A stretch of 64,000 bases of DNA, from the NCBI GenBank assembly GCA_037013495.1, contig CM072801.1, forward strand, positions 30,554,001 to 30,618,000, read 5' to 3'. Position numbers and translations under genes: made by a program. Positions 50,377 to 61,959 of the stretch are shown one piece after another. The notes below the pieces were generated by a model, which was given only the letters and a program-made list of their open reading frames with translations, was not told where the DNA came from and ran no database searches. This DNA comes from Hippophae tibetana (taxonomy: Eukaryota; Streptophyta; Magnoliopsida; Rosales; Elaeagnaceae). Numbering within the stretch: the stretch's first letter is position 1; each line of letters opens with the position of its first letter.

Positions 50377-50653
50377 TATTCATACAAAAAAAGGAGAATC
50401 AATAAATATCAATTCATATCTTTAATAACCTAGATAATATGAGCAAGCATAATTAACTTAGTTATTATATCCATAAATACTCCGCCATTATAAATGATAA
50501 AATTTGCATAAATGTTTATTGAATCTATGTTTATTTTTATGTAAGTAGATTAAAAACACAAAACACCAAAATATCGTGACAGGATGTTTACGATTTAATT
50601 TCGTTTTTAAAAGTTTGAATAATAAATTAAAAACCACACACATTCCTTCCTTA

Positions 50654-50710
50654 GATCGACCTTGGGAGTATACTTATCATTTTCTACGAAATGATTCGTG
50701 CACTTGCGAG
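50654..50710 (+). other. Conserved-looking U5 end motif block
   Basis: GATCGACC (50654-50661) is followed by 'ttgggagtatactt' and then GTGCACTTGCGAG (50698-50710). This arrangement near the 3' end resembles what I recall of plant Ty3/gypsy LTRs, where GATCGACC and GTGCACTTGCG lie shortly before the LTR end. It supports the superfamily guess but does not prove it. Confidence 0.45.
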
Positions 50711-50773
50711 AGTTTTATAAATATTAAAACCAAAGTATTGGCAAGAATCAGCGATGCCGGTTTTCGCTCATCA

Positions 50774-50778
50774 GCAAC
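50774..50778 (+). repeat. Target site duplication, right copy (GCAAC)
   Basis: GCAAC directly follows the element's terminal CA and continues as 'ctatttttgcttttg', the normal interior of a class A unit. Removing the element and one GCAAC restores a unit of 645 bp (48717 to 51301), the usual length. Confidence 0.95.
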
Positions 50779-51948
50779 CTATTTTTGCTTTTGAAAGAAA
50801 CAATAGAGCTACTGCATTTCGTAGTTTCAAGAAAAACTAGGTTATTAATTTCGGTGACAACTTTAAACTATGGTAAGTTTTAATTCGTGCATCGAAGTGA
50901 CTATTGTACTGTATCAAATCGTAGTTCTTTTGTTGCCTAAAAACACACTGCAAGAATAGTTTAGTTATCGGCATTTTTTAACCAAAATTACTTTGTTTAC
51001 ACTACTTTCCAACCTCTAATAGATAGGTGGCATCTCATTGCGTTGTAATCTGTTCTTATTCTTTTGGGTTCAAATTTGATCATCTTAACCCATTTCGAAG
51101 GAATTTACTCATTCTTAATCCTTTGATTTCCTAGGTTGTCCGCATAAAGGTTCCGTATCATTTGTTATCAAAGCCTTTGTTGCGGAAAATATGTTATCTA
51201 TCTTCTTATATTTATTTTTTGAATTTTACATTTAAAAAAACTTTGTCCAATGAATTTTCTATATTTTCATTAGACACAAATCACAAAGAAAGATAGATAT
51301 TTGTATACCAAGTCTTGTGTTTTCTTTTAATTTTGTTGTCATTATTTTGTCTTTCGATTTCATTTCCTTTCTTTCTTTAAATTCTTTGTACCTTTTTTCT
51401 TGTGTCATGTTTTCTGTGTTCAATCTGTTTTTTTTATTGGAAGAAACAATAGAGATACTAGAGTTCATAGTTTCAAGAAAAACTAGGTTATTAATATCGT
51501 GGCAATATTAAATTGTGGCAACTTTTAATTTGTGCATCGAAATGACTATTATAATGTACCAAATCGCAACTCTTTCGATTCCTAAAAAGACAAGGAAAGA
51601 ATTGTTTAGTTATCTGCATTTTTTTAACCAAAATTACTTTCTTTACACTACTTGCCAACCTCTAATAGGTTGGTGGCATCTCATTCCATTGTTTTCTCTT
51701 CTTGTTCTTTTGGGTTCCCATTTTATCATCTTAACCCCTTTCTAAGAAATTTACTCATTCTTAATCCTTTGAGTTCCTACGTTGTTCGCCTAAAGCTCCC
51801 GCATCATTTGGTATCAAATCCTTGGTAGCTGAAAATATGGTATCTATCTTCATATATTCATTTTTTGAATTTTACATTTAAAAAAAACTTTGTCCATTTA
51901 ATTTTCTTTGCTTTCATAAGTAAGAAACCACAAATAAAAGATAGATAT

Positions 51949-52559
51949 TTGTATAACAAGTCTTGTGTTTTCTTACAATTATGTAGTCATTATTTTATCT
52001 TTCGACTTAATTTCCTAGTTTTATTTAAATTCTTTGTACCTTTTTCTTGTTTTTTGTTTTCTGTGTGCAACCTATTTTTTCTTTTGAAAGAAACAATAGA
52101 GCTACTGCATTTCGTAGTTTCAAGAAAAACTAGGTTATTTAATTCGTGCATTGAAATGACTATTTTAATGTAGCAAATAGCACCTCTTTCGATTCCTAAA
52201 AAGACAATGAAAGAATAGTTTATTTATAGGCATTTTTTAAACCAAAATTACTTTGTTTACAATACTTCCCAACCTCTAATAGGTCGGTGGCATCTCATTG
52301 CATTGTTTTCAGTTCTTGTTCTTTTGGATTCTAATTTGATCATCTTACCCCATTTCGAAGTAATTTACTCATTCTTAATCCTTTGAGTTCATATGTTGTT
52401 CCCCTAATGGTTCCTTATCATTTGGTATCAATGTCTTTGTTGCTGAAATATGTTATCTATCTTCTTATATTTATTTTTTGAATTTTACATTTAAAAAAAA
52501 TTTGTACATTGAATTTTCTGTGTTTTCATTAGACACAAATCACAAAGAAAGATAGATAT
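51949..52559 (+). repeat. Class A unit with ~36-bp deletion
   Basis: The unit is 611 bp. At about 52135 the sequence goes straight from 'aaaactaggttatt' to 'taattcgtgcattg', dropping the segment that normally reads 'aatttcggtgacaacttt' onward to 'atggtatgtttt'. It lies exactly at the change from the A1/B arrangement to the divergent family, so it may mark the recombination joint between them. Confidence 0.8.
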
Positions 52560-53203
52560 TTGTATACCAAGTCTTGTGTTTTGTTTTAATTTTGTTGTCA
52601 TTATTTTATCTTTCGATTTCATTTCCTTTCTTTCTTTAAATTCTTTGTACCTTTTTCTTGTGTAATGTTTTCTGTGTTCAATCAGTTTTTTTATTGAAAG
52701 AAACTATAGAGATACTACCGTTCATAGTTTCAAGATAAACTAGGTTATTAATATCGGTGGCAATATTAAAATGTTGTGACTTTTAATTCGTGCATCGAAA
52801 TGAGTATTATAATGTAACAAATAGCACCTCTTTCGATTCCTAAAAAGGCAATGAAAGAATAGTTTAGTTATCGGCATTTTTTTACCCAAAATTAATTTGT
52901 TTACAATACTTGCCAACCTCTAATAGGTTGGTGGCATATGATTGCATTGTTTTCAGTTCTTGTTCTATTGGGTCCAATTTGATCATCTTAACCCTTTTCT
53001 ATGCAATTTACTCATTCTTAATACTTTGAGTTCCTATGTTGTTCGTCAAAAGGTTCCACATCATTTTGTATCAAAGCCTTGGTTGATGAAAATATGGTTT
53101 CTATCTTCATATATTCATTTTTTGAATTTTACATTTAAAAAAACTTTGTCCATTGAATTTTCTGTGTTTTCATTAGACACAAATCACAAAGAAAGATAGA
53201 TAT

Positions 53204-53846
53204 TTGTATACCAAGTCTTGGGTTTTCTTACAATTTTGTAGTCATTATTTTGTCTTTCGATTTCATTTCCTTTCTTTCTTTAAATTCTTTGTACCTTTTT
53301 CTTATGTAATATTTTCTGTGTTCATTATGTCTTTTTAATGAAAGAAACTATAGAGATACTAAAGTTCATAGTTTCAAGAAAAACTAGGTTATTCATATCG
53401 GTGGCAATATTAAACTGTTGTAACTTTTAATTCGTGCATTGAATTGACTATTATAATGTAGCAAATAGCAACTCTTTCGATCCTAAAAAGACAATGAAAC
53501 AATAGTTTAGTTATCGGCATTTTTTTAACCAAAATTACCTTGTTTACAATACTTGCCAACCTTTAATAGGTTGGTGGCATATCATTGCATTGTTTTCCGT
53601 TCTTGTTCTTTTGGGTTCCAATTTGATCATCTTAACCATTTTCTAAGCAATTTACTCATTCTTAATCCTTTGAGTTCCTATGTTGTTCGCCTAAAAGTTC
53701 CGCATCATTTGGTATGAAAGCCTTGGTTGCTGAAAATATTGTATCTATCTTCATATGTTCATTTTTTGAATTTTATATTTAAAAAAAACTGTCCATTTAA
53801 TTTTCTTTGCTTTCATAAGTAACAAACCACAAAGAAAGATAGATAT
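53204..53846 (+). repeat. Class B unit with a class A patch
   Basis: The unit starts as B ('ttgtataccaagtcttggg'), carries a short A-type patch ('ttttcttacaattttgtagt', about 53222-53242), then returns to B ('cgatttcatttcctttc'). It also follows another B unit, breaking the alternation. A short internal patch of this kind is what gene conversion or template switching would leave. Confidence 0.75.
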
Positions 53847-55059
53847 TTGTAAAACAAGTCTTGTGTTTTCTTACAATTTTGTAGTCATTATTTTGTCTTT
53901 CGACTTAATTTCCTAGTTTTAGTTGAATTCTTTGTACCTTTTTCTTGTTTTATGTTTTCTGTGTGCAACCTATTTTTGCTTTTGAAAGAAACAATAGAGC
54001 TACTGCATTTTGTAGTTTCAAGAAAAACTAGGTTATTAATACCGGTAGCAATATTAAACTATTGTAACTTTTAATTCGTCCATGGAAATGACTATTATAA
54101 TGTAGCAAATAGCACCTCTTTCGATTCCAAAAAAGACAATGAAAGAATAGTTTAGTTATCGGCATTTTTAAAACCAAAATTACTTTGTTTACAATACTTG
54201 CCAACCTCTAATAGTTTGGTGGCATCTCATTGCATTGTTTTCAGTTCTTGGTCTTTTGGGTTCCAATTTGATCATCTTAACCCTTTTCTAAGCAATTTAC
54301 TCATTTTTAATCCTTTGAGTTCATATGTTGTTCCCCTAAACGTTCCGCATCATTTGGTATCAAAGCCTTTCTTGCTGAAAATATGTTATCTATCTTCTTA
54401 TATTTATTTTTTAAATTTTACATTTAAAAAAACTTGGCCATTGAATTTTTTGTGTTTTCATTAGACACAAATCACAAAGAAAGATAGATATTTGTATACC
54501 AAGTCTTGTGTTTTCTTTTAATTTTGTTGTCTTTGTTTTGTCTTTCGATTTCATTTCCTTTCTTTCTTTAAATTCTTTGTACCTTTTCTTGTCTAATGTT
54601 TTTTGTGTTCAATCTGTTTTTTTATTGTAAGAAACTATAGAGTTACTACAGTTCATAATTTCAAGAAAACCTAGGTTATTAATATCGGTGGCGATATTAA
54701 ACTGTTGTAACTTTTAATTCGTGCATCGAGATGAATATTATAATGTAGCAAATAGCACCTCTTTCGATTCCAAAAAAGACAATGAAAGAATAGTTTAGTT
54801 ATCGGCATTTTTTAAACAAAAATTAGTTTGTTTACAATACTTGCCAACCTCTAGTAGTTTGGTGGCAGTTCATTGCATTGTTTTTTGAGTTCTTGTTCTT
54901 TTAGGTTCCAATTTGATCATCTTAACCCTTTTCTAAGCAATTTACTCATTTTTAATCCTTTGAGTTCATATGTTGTTCCCCTAAAGGTTCTGCATCATTT
55001 GGTATCAAAGCCTTTCTTGCTGAAAATATGTTATCTATCTTCTTTTATGTAGTTTTTGA

Positions 55060-57411
55060 ATTTTACATTTAAAAAAACTTTGTCCATTGAATTTTTTGTG
55101 TTTTCATTAGACACAAATCACAAAGAAAGATAGATATTTGTATAGCAAGTCTTGTGTTTTCTATTATTTTTCTTGTCTTTATTTTGTCTTTCGATTTCAT
55201 TTCCTTTCTTTCTTTAAATTCTTTGTACATTTTTCTTGTGTAATGTTTTCTGTATTCAATCTGTTTTTTTTTATTGAAAGAAACTATAGAGATACTACCG
55301 TTCATAGTTTCAAGAAAAACTAGGTTATTAATATCGGTGGCGATATTAAACTGTTGTAACTTTTAATTCGTGCATCGAGATGACTATTATAATGTACCAA
55401 ATAGCACCTCTTTCGATTCCAAAAAAGACAATGAAAGAATAGTTTAGTTATCGGCATTTTTTAAACCAAAATTACTTTGTTTACAATACTTGCCAACCTC
55501 TAATAGTTTGGTGGCAGTTCATTGCATTGTTTTTTCCGTTCTTGTTCTTTTGGGTTCCAATTTGATCATCTTAACCCTTTTCTAAGCAATTTACTAATTT
55601 TTAATCCTTTGAGTTCATATTATGTTCCCCTAAACGTTCCGCATCATTTGGTATCAAAGCCTTTCTTGCTGAAAATATGTTATCTATCTTCTTATATTTA
55701 TTTTTTGAATTTTACATTTTAAAAAACTTTATCCATTGAATTTTTTGTGTTTTCATTAGACACAAATCACAAAGAAAGATAGATATTTGTATACCAAGTC
55801 TTGTGTTTTCTTTTAATTTTGTTGTCTTTATTTTGTCTTTCGATTTCATTTCCTTTCTTTCTTTAAATTCTTTGTACCTTTTCTTGTGTAATGTTTTCTG
55901 TGTTCAATCTATTTTTTTATTGTAAGAAACTATAGAGTTACTACAGTTCATAGTTTCAAGAAAACCTAGGTTATTAATATCGGTGGCGATATTAAACTGT
56001 TGTAACTTTTAATTCGTGCATCGAGATGACTATTATAATGTAGCAAATAGCACCTCTTTCGATTACTAAAAAGGCAATGAATGAATAGTTTAGTTATCAG
56101 AATTTTTTTACCCAAAATTAATTTGTATAACAAGTCTTGTGTTTTCATACAATTTTGTAGTCTTTATTTTGTCTTTCGACTTAATTTCCTAGTTTTATTT
56201 AAATTCTTTGTACCTTTTTCTTGTTTTATGTGTTGTGTGTGCAACCTATTTTTTCTTTTGAAAGAAACAATAGAGCTACTACATTTCGTAGTTTCAAGAA
56301 AAACTAGGTTATTAATATCGGTCGCAATATTAAACTATTGTAACTTTTAATTCGTAGATCGAAATGACTATTGTATTGTATCAAATCGTAGCTCTTTCGA
56401 TTCTTGAAAACACACTGCAAGAATAGTTTAGTTATCCTCATTTTTAGCCAAAATTACTTTGTTTACACTACTTGCCAACCTCTAAAAGATAGGTGGCATC
56501 TCATTGCGTTGTAATCTATTCTTGTTCTTTTGGGATCAAATTTGATCATCTTAACCCATTTCGAAGCAATTTAATCATTCTTAATCCTTTGAGTTCATAT
56601 GTTGTTCCCCTAAAGATTCCGCATCATTTGGTATCAAAGCCTTTGTTGCTGAAAATATGTTATCTATCTTCTTATATTTATTTTTTGAATTTTACATTTA
56701 AAAAAACTTTGTCCATTGAAGTTTCTGTGTTTTCATTAGACACAAATCAAAAAGAAAGATAGATATTTGTATACCAAGTCTTGTGTTTCCTATTAATTTT
56801 GTTGTCATTATTTTGTCTTTATATTTCATTTCCTTTCTTTCTTTAAATTCTTTGTACCTTTTTCTTGTGTAATGTTTTCTGTGTTCAATCTGTTTTTTTA
56901 TTGAAAGAAACTATAGAGACACTACAGTTCATAGTTTGAAGAAAAACTAGGTTATTAATATCGGTGACAATATTAAACTGGTGTCACTTTTAATTCGTCC
57001 ATCGAAATAACTATTATAATGTAGCAAATAGCACCTCGTTGGATTCCTAAAAAGACAATGGTAGAATAGTTTAGTTATCGGCATTTTTAAAACCAAAATT
57101 ACTTTGTTTTCAATACTTGCCAACCTCTAATAGGTTCGTGGCATCTCATTGCATTGTTTTCAGGTCTTGTTCTTTTGGGTTCCAATTTGATCATCTTAAC
57201 CCATTTCGAAGCAATTTACTCATTCTTAATCCTTTGAGTTCATATGTTGTTCCCCTAAAGGTTCCGCATCATTTGGTATCAAAGCCTTTGTTGCTGAAAA
57301 TATGTTATCTATCTTCTTATATTTAATTTTTGAATTTTACATTTAAAAAAACTTTGTCCATTGAATTTTTTGTGTTTTCATTAGACACAAATCACAAAGA
57401 AAGATAGATAT
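55060..57411 (+). repeat. 2274-bp higher-order repeat, copy 1 (B'-Bdel-A-B)
   Basis: In unit register, copy 1 runs 55138-57411: B' 55138 (649 bp, 'ttgtatagcaag'), Bdel 55787 (336 bp), A 56123 (644 bp) and B 56767 (645 bp). Close matching to the next copy starts slightly earlier, near 55060; before that the sequence differs clearly ('cttttatgtagttttt' against 'cttatatttaattttt'). Against copy 2 I noticed only a handful of differences, such as 'tttttcttgtc' for 'tttttgttgtc', 'taaacgttcc' for 'taaaggttcc' and 'caatctattt' for 'caatctgttt'. Confidence 0.92.
55787..56122 (+). repeat. Truncated class B unit (Bdel), founder-type deletion
   Basis: Only 336 bp separate the landmarks. The unit runs normally to 'tttacccaaaattaatttgt', then jumps to 'ataacaagtc', the start of the next A unit. 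A close intact relative at 52881-52910 reads 'attaatttgtttacaatac', and intact unit starts read 'gatatttgtata'. Both breakpoints share ATTTGT (now 56121-56126), so this is a 6-bp microhomology deletion of about 310 bp. Confidence 0.88.
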
Positions 57412-59685
57412 TTGTATAGCAAGTCTTGTGTTTTCTATTATTTTTGTTGTCTTTATTTTGTCTTTCGATTTCATTTCCTTTCTTTCTTTAAATTCTTTGT
57501 ACATTTTTCTTGTGTAATGTTTTCTGTATTCAATCTGTTTTTTTTTATTGAAAGAAACTATAGAGATACTACCGTTCATAGTTTCAAGAAAAACTAGGTT
57601 ATTAATATCGGTGGCGATATTAAACTGTTGTAACTTTTAATTCGTGCATCGAGATGACTATTATAATGTACCAAATAGCACCTCTTTCGATTCCAAAAAA
57701 GACAATGAAAGAATAGTTTAGTTATCGGCATTTTTTAAACCAAAATTACTTTGTTTACAATACTTGCCAACCTCTAATAGTTTGGTGGCAGTTCATTGCA
57801 TTGTTTTTTCCGTTCTTGTTCTTTTGGGTTCCAATTTGATCATCTTAACCCTTTTCTAAGCAATTTACTAATTTTTAATCCTTTGAGTTCATATTATGTT
57901 CCCCTAAAGGTTCCGCATCATTTGGTATCAAAGCCTTTCTTGCTGAAAATATGTTATCTATCTTCTTATATTTATTTTTTGAATTTTACATTTTAAAAAA
58001 CTTTATCCATTGAATTTTTTGTGTTTTCATTAGACACAAATCACAAAGAAAGATAGATATTTGTATACCAAGTCTTGTGTTTTCTTTTAATTTTGTTGTC
58101 TTTATTTTGTCTTTCGATTTCATTTCCTTTCTTTCTTTAAATTCTTTGTACCTTTTCTTGTGTAATGTTTTCTGTGTTCAATCTGTTTTTTTATTGTAAG
58201 AAACTATAGAGTTACTACAGTTCATAGTTTCAAGAAAACCTAGGTTATTAATATCGGTGGCGATATTAAACTGTTGTAACTTTTAATTCGTGCATCGAGA
58301 TGACTATTATAATGTAGCAAATAGCACCTCTTTCGATTACTAAAAAGGCAATGAATGAATAGTTTAGTTATCAGAATTTTTTTACCCAAAATTAATTTGT
58401 ATAACAAGTCTTGTGTTTTCATACAATTTTGTAGTCTTTATTTTGTCTTTCGACTTAATTTCCTAGTTTTATTTAAATTCTTTGTACCTTTTTCTTGTTT
58501 TATGTGTTGTGTGTGCAACCTATTTTTTCTTTTGAAAGAAACAATAGAGCTACTACATTTCGTAGTTTCAAGAAAAACTAGGTTATTAATATCGGTCGCA
58601 ATATTAAACTATTGTAACTTTTAATTCGTAGATCGAAATGACTATTGTATTGTATCAAATCGTAGCTCTTTCGATTCTTGAAAACACACTGCAAGAATAG
58701 TTTAGTTATCCTCATTTTTAGCCAAAATTACTTTGTTTACACTACTTGCCAACCTCTAAAAGATAGGTGGCATCTCATTGCGTTGTAATCTATTCTTGTT
58801 CTTTTGGGATCAAATTTGATCATCTTAACCCATTTCGAAGCAATTTAATCATTCTTAATCCTTTGAGTTCATATGTTGTTCCCCTAAAGATTCCGCATCA
58901 TTTGGTATCAAAGCCTTTGTTGCTGAAAATATGTTATCTATCTTCTTATATTTATTTTTTGAATTTTACATTTAAAAAAACTTTGTCCATTGAAGTTTCT
59001 GTGTTTTCATTAGACACAAATCAAAAAGAAAGATAGATATTTGTATACCAAGTCTTGTGTTTCCTATTAATTTTGTTGTCATTATTTTGTCTTTATATTT
59101 CATTTCCTTTCTTTCTTTAAATTCTTTGTACCTTTTTCTTGTGTAATGTTTTCTGTGTTCAATCTGTTTTTTTATTGAAAGAAACTATAGAGACACTACA
59201 GTTCATAGTTTGAAGAAAAACTAGGTTATTAATATCGGTGACAATATTAAACTGGTGTCACTTTTAATTCGTCCATCGAAATAACTATTATAATGTAGCA
59301 AATAGCACCTCGTTGGATTCCTAAAAAGACAATGGTAGAATAGTTTAGTTATCGGCATTTTTAAAACCAAAATTACTTTGTTTTCAATACTTGCCAACCT
59401 CTAATAGGTTCGTGGCATCTCATTGCATTGTTTTCAGGTCTTGTTCTTTTGGGTTCCAATTTGATCATCTTAACCCATTTCGAAGCAATTTACTCATTCT
59501 TAATCCTTTGAGTTCATATGTTGTTCCCCTAAAGGTTCCGCATCATTTGGTATCAAAGCCTTTGTTGCTGAAAATATGTTATCTATCTTCTTATATTTAA
59601 TTTTTGAATTTTACATTTAAAAAAACTTTGTCCATTGAATTTTTTGTGTTTTCATTAGACACAAATCACAAAGAAAGATAGATAT
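57412..59685 (+). repeat. 2274-bp higher-order repeat, copy 2
   Basis: Units are B' 57412, Bdel 58061, A 58397 and B 59041, with exactly the same lengths as copy 1. The deletion joint recurs at about 58395-58400. It shares 'acattttaaaaaacttt' and 'ttatcagaattt' with copy 1 but has 'cctaaaggttcc' like the later copies, making it intermediate between copy 1 and copies 3-4. Confidence 0.93.
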
Positions 59686-61959
59686 TTGTATAGCAAGTCT
59701 TGTGTTTTCTATTATTTTTGTTGTCTTTATTTTGTCTTTCGATTTCATTTCCTTTCTTTCTTTAAATTCTTTGTACATTTTTCTTGTGTAATGTTTTCTG
59801 TATTCAATCTGTTTTTTTTTATTGAAAGAAACTATAGAGATACTACCGTTCATAGTTTCAAGAAAAACTAGGTTATTAATATCGGTGGCGATATTAAACT
59901 GTTGTAACTTTTAATTCGTGCATCGAGATGACTATTATAATGTACCAAATAGCACCTCTTTCGATTCCAAAAAAGACAATGAAAGAATAGTTTAGTTATC
60001 GGCATTTTTTAAACCAAAATTACTTTGTTTACAATACTTGCCAACCTCTAATAGTTTGGTGGCAGTTCATTGCATTGTTTTTTCCGTTCTTGTTCTTTTG
60101 GGTTCCAATTTGATCATCTTAACCCTTTTCTAAGCAATTTACTAATTTTTAATCCTTTGAGTTCATATTATGTTCCCCTAAAGGTTCCGCATCATTTGGT
60201 ATCAAAGGCTTTCTTGCTGAAAATATGTTATCTATCTTCTTATATTTATTTTTTGAATTTTACATTTAAAAAAACTTTATCCATTGAATTTTTTGTGTTT
60301 TCATTAGACACAAATCACAAAGAAAGATAGATATTTGTATACCAAGTCTTATGTTTTCTTTTAATTTTGTTGTCTTTATTTTGTCTTTCGATTTCATTTC
60401 CTTTCTTTCTTTAAATTCTTTGTACCTTTTCTTGTGTAATGTTTTCTGTGTTCAATCTGTTTTTTTATTGTAAGAAACTATAGAGTTACTACAGTTCATA
60501 GTTTCAAGAAAACCTAGGTTATTAATATCGGTGGCGATATTAAACTGTTGTAACTTTTAATTCGTGCATCGAGATGACTATTATAATGTAGCAAATAGCA
60601 CCTCTTTCGATTACTAAAAAGGCAATGAATGAATAGTTTAGTTATCGGAATTTTTTTACCCAAAATTAATTTGTATAACAAGTCTTGTGTTTTCATACAA
60701 TTTTGTAGTCTTTATTTTGTCTTTCGACTTAATTTCCTAGTTTTATTTAAATTCTTTGTACCTTTTTCTTGTTTTATGTGTTGTGTGTGCAACCTATTTT
60801 TTCTTTTGAAAGAAACAATAGAGCTACTACATTTCGTAGTTTCAAGAAAAACTAGGTTATTAATATCGGTCGCAATATTAAACTATTGTAACTTTTAATT
60901 CGTAGATCGAAATGACTATTGTATTGTATCAAATCGTAGCTCTTTCGATTCTTGAAAACACACTGCAAGAATAGTTTAGTTATCCTCATTTTTAGCCAAA
61001 ATTACTTTGTTTACACTACTTGCCAACCTCTAAAAGATAGGTGGCATCTCATTGCGTTGTAATCTATTCTTGTTCTTTTGGGATCAAATTTGATCATCTT
61101 AACCCATTTCGAAGCAATTTAATCATTCTTAATCCTTTGAGTTCATATGTTGTTCCCCTAAAGATTCCGCATCATTTGGTATCAAAGCCTTTGTTGCTGA
61201 AAATATGTTATCTATCTTCTTATATTTATTTTTTGAATTTTACATTTAAAAAAACTTTGTCCATTGAAGTTTCTGTGTTTTCATTAGACACAAATCAAAA
61301 AGAAAGATAGATATTTGTATACCAAGTCTTGTGTTTCCTATTAATTTTGTTGTCATTATTTTGTCTTTATATTTCATTTCCTTTCTTTCTTTAAATTCTT
61401 TGTACCTTTTTCTTGTGTAATGTTTTCTGTGTTCAATCTGTTTTTTTATTGAAAGAAACTATAGAGACACTACAGTTCATAGTTTGAAGAAAAACTAGGT
61501 TATTAATATCGGTGACAATATTAAACTGGTGTCACTTTTAATTCGTCCATCGAAATAACTATTATAATGTAGCAAATAGCACCTCGTTGGATTCCTAAAA
61601 AGACAATGGTAGAATAGTTTAGTTATCGGCATTTTTAAAACCAAAATTACTTTGTTTTCAATACTTGCCAACCTCTAATAGGTTCGTGGCATCTCATTGC
61701 ATTGTTTTCAGGTCTTGTTCTTTTGGGTTCCAATTTGATCATCTTAACCCATTTCGAAGCAATTTACTCATTCTTAATCCTTTGAGTTCATATGTTGTTC
61801 CCCTAAAGGTTCCGCATCATTTGGTATCAAAGCCTTTGTTGCTGAAAATATGTTATCTATCTTCTTATATTTAATTTTTGAATTTTACATTTAAAAAAAC
61901 TTTGTCCATTGAATTTTTTGTGTTTTCATTAGACACAAATCACAAAGAAAGATAGATAT
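59686..61959 (+). repeat. 2274-bp higher-order repeat, copy 3
   Basis: Units are B' 59686, Bdel 60335, A 60671 and B 61315. It is distinguished from copies 1-2 by 'caaaggctttc', 'acatttaaaaaaacttta', 'gtcttatgttttc' and 'ttatcggaattt'. All four changes are shared with copy 4. Confidence 0.93.

Larger units (their letters stand above)
48840..50773 (+). mobile_element. Solo LTR of an LTR retrotransposon (1934 bp), probably Ty3/gypsy
   Basis: The element begins TGATGAG and ends CTCATCA, a perfect 7-bp terminal inverted repeat with TG...CA ends, and is flanked by the 5-bp duplication GCAAC. Inside, in order, are a leading stem-loop, a GC-rich repeat zone, a promoter with bZIP-type motifs and a TATA box (49452), a CT-rich leader, a hairpin and AATAAA (49678), then a long AT-rich 3' part with CCACC-AAA-GGTGG hairpins. 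There is no second LTR, primer-binding site, polypurine tract, gag or pol, so a solo LTR left by LTR-LTR recombination is the best reading. The stretch with GATCGACC (50654) and GTGCACTTGCGAG (50698) recalls the 3' ends of plant Ty3/gypsy LTRs. That family call is from memory and moderate. TATA-to-AATAAA order puts it on the plus strand. Confidence 0.88.
50774..55059 (+). repeat. Satellite block 6: right arm, increasingly divergent units
   Basis: After the rest of A 48717, unit starts are B 51301, A 51949, B 52560, B 53204, A 53847 and B 54492. From 50779 to about 52130 the sequence matches 36.0-37.35 kb and 39.8-41.2 kb (for example 'agacaaggaaagaattg' and 'ttatctgcattttttt'). After 52130 a more divergent family begins, marked by 'tagcaaatagcacctctttcg', 'tttacaatacttgccaac' and 'gtgtaatg' in B. 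This is the least homogenised part of the window, consistent with a junction between two separately homogenised arrays. Confidence 0.85.

Noticed and set aside
50685..50702. LTR phrase 'tacgaaatgattcgtgcac' resembling the satellite phrase 'attcgtgcatcgaaatgac'.
   Set aside because: The similarity is limited to short words in a different order within AT-rich sequence. There is no evidence that one derives from the other.
48840..50773. DNA transposon interpretation (7-bp terminal inverted repeats, 5-bp duplication).
   Set aside because: TG...CA ends, TATA-to-AATAAA layout, length and absence of longer inverted repeats or transposase fit an LTR better. Not fully excluded without family members.
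50576..50794. Open frame crossing the LTR end into satellite.
   Set aside because: It runs through the insertion boundary, so it did not exist before insertion and has no recognisable domain.
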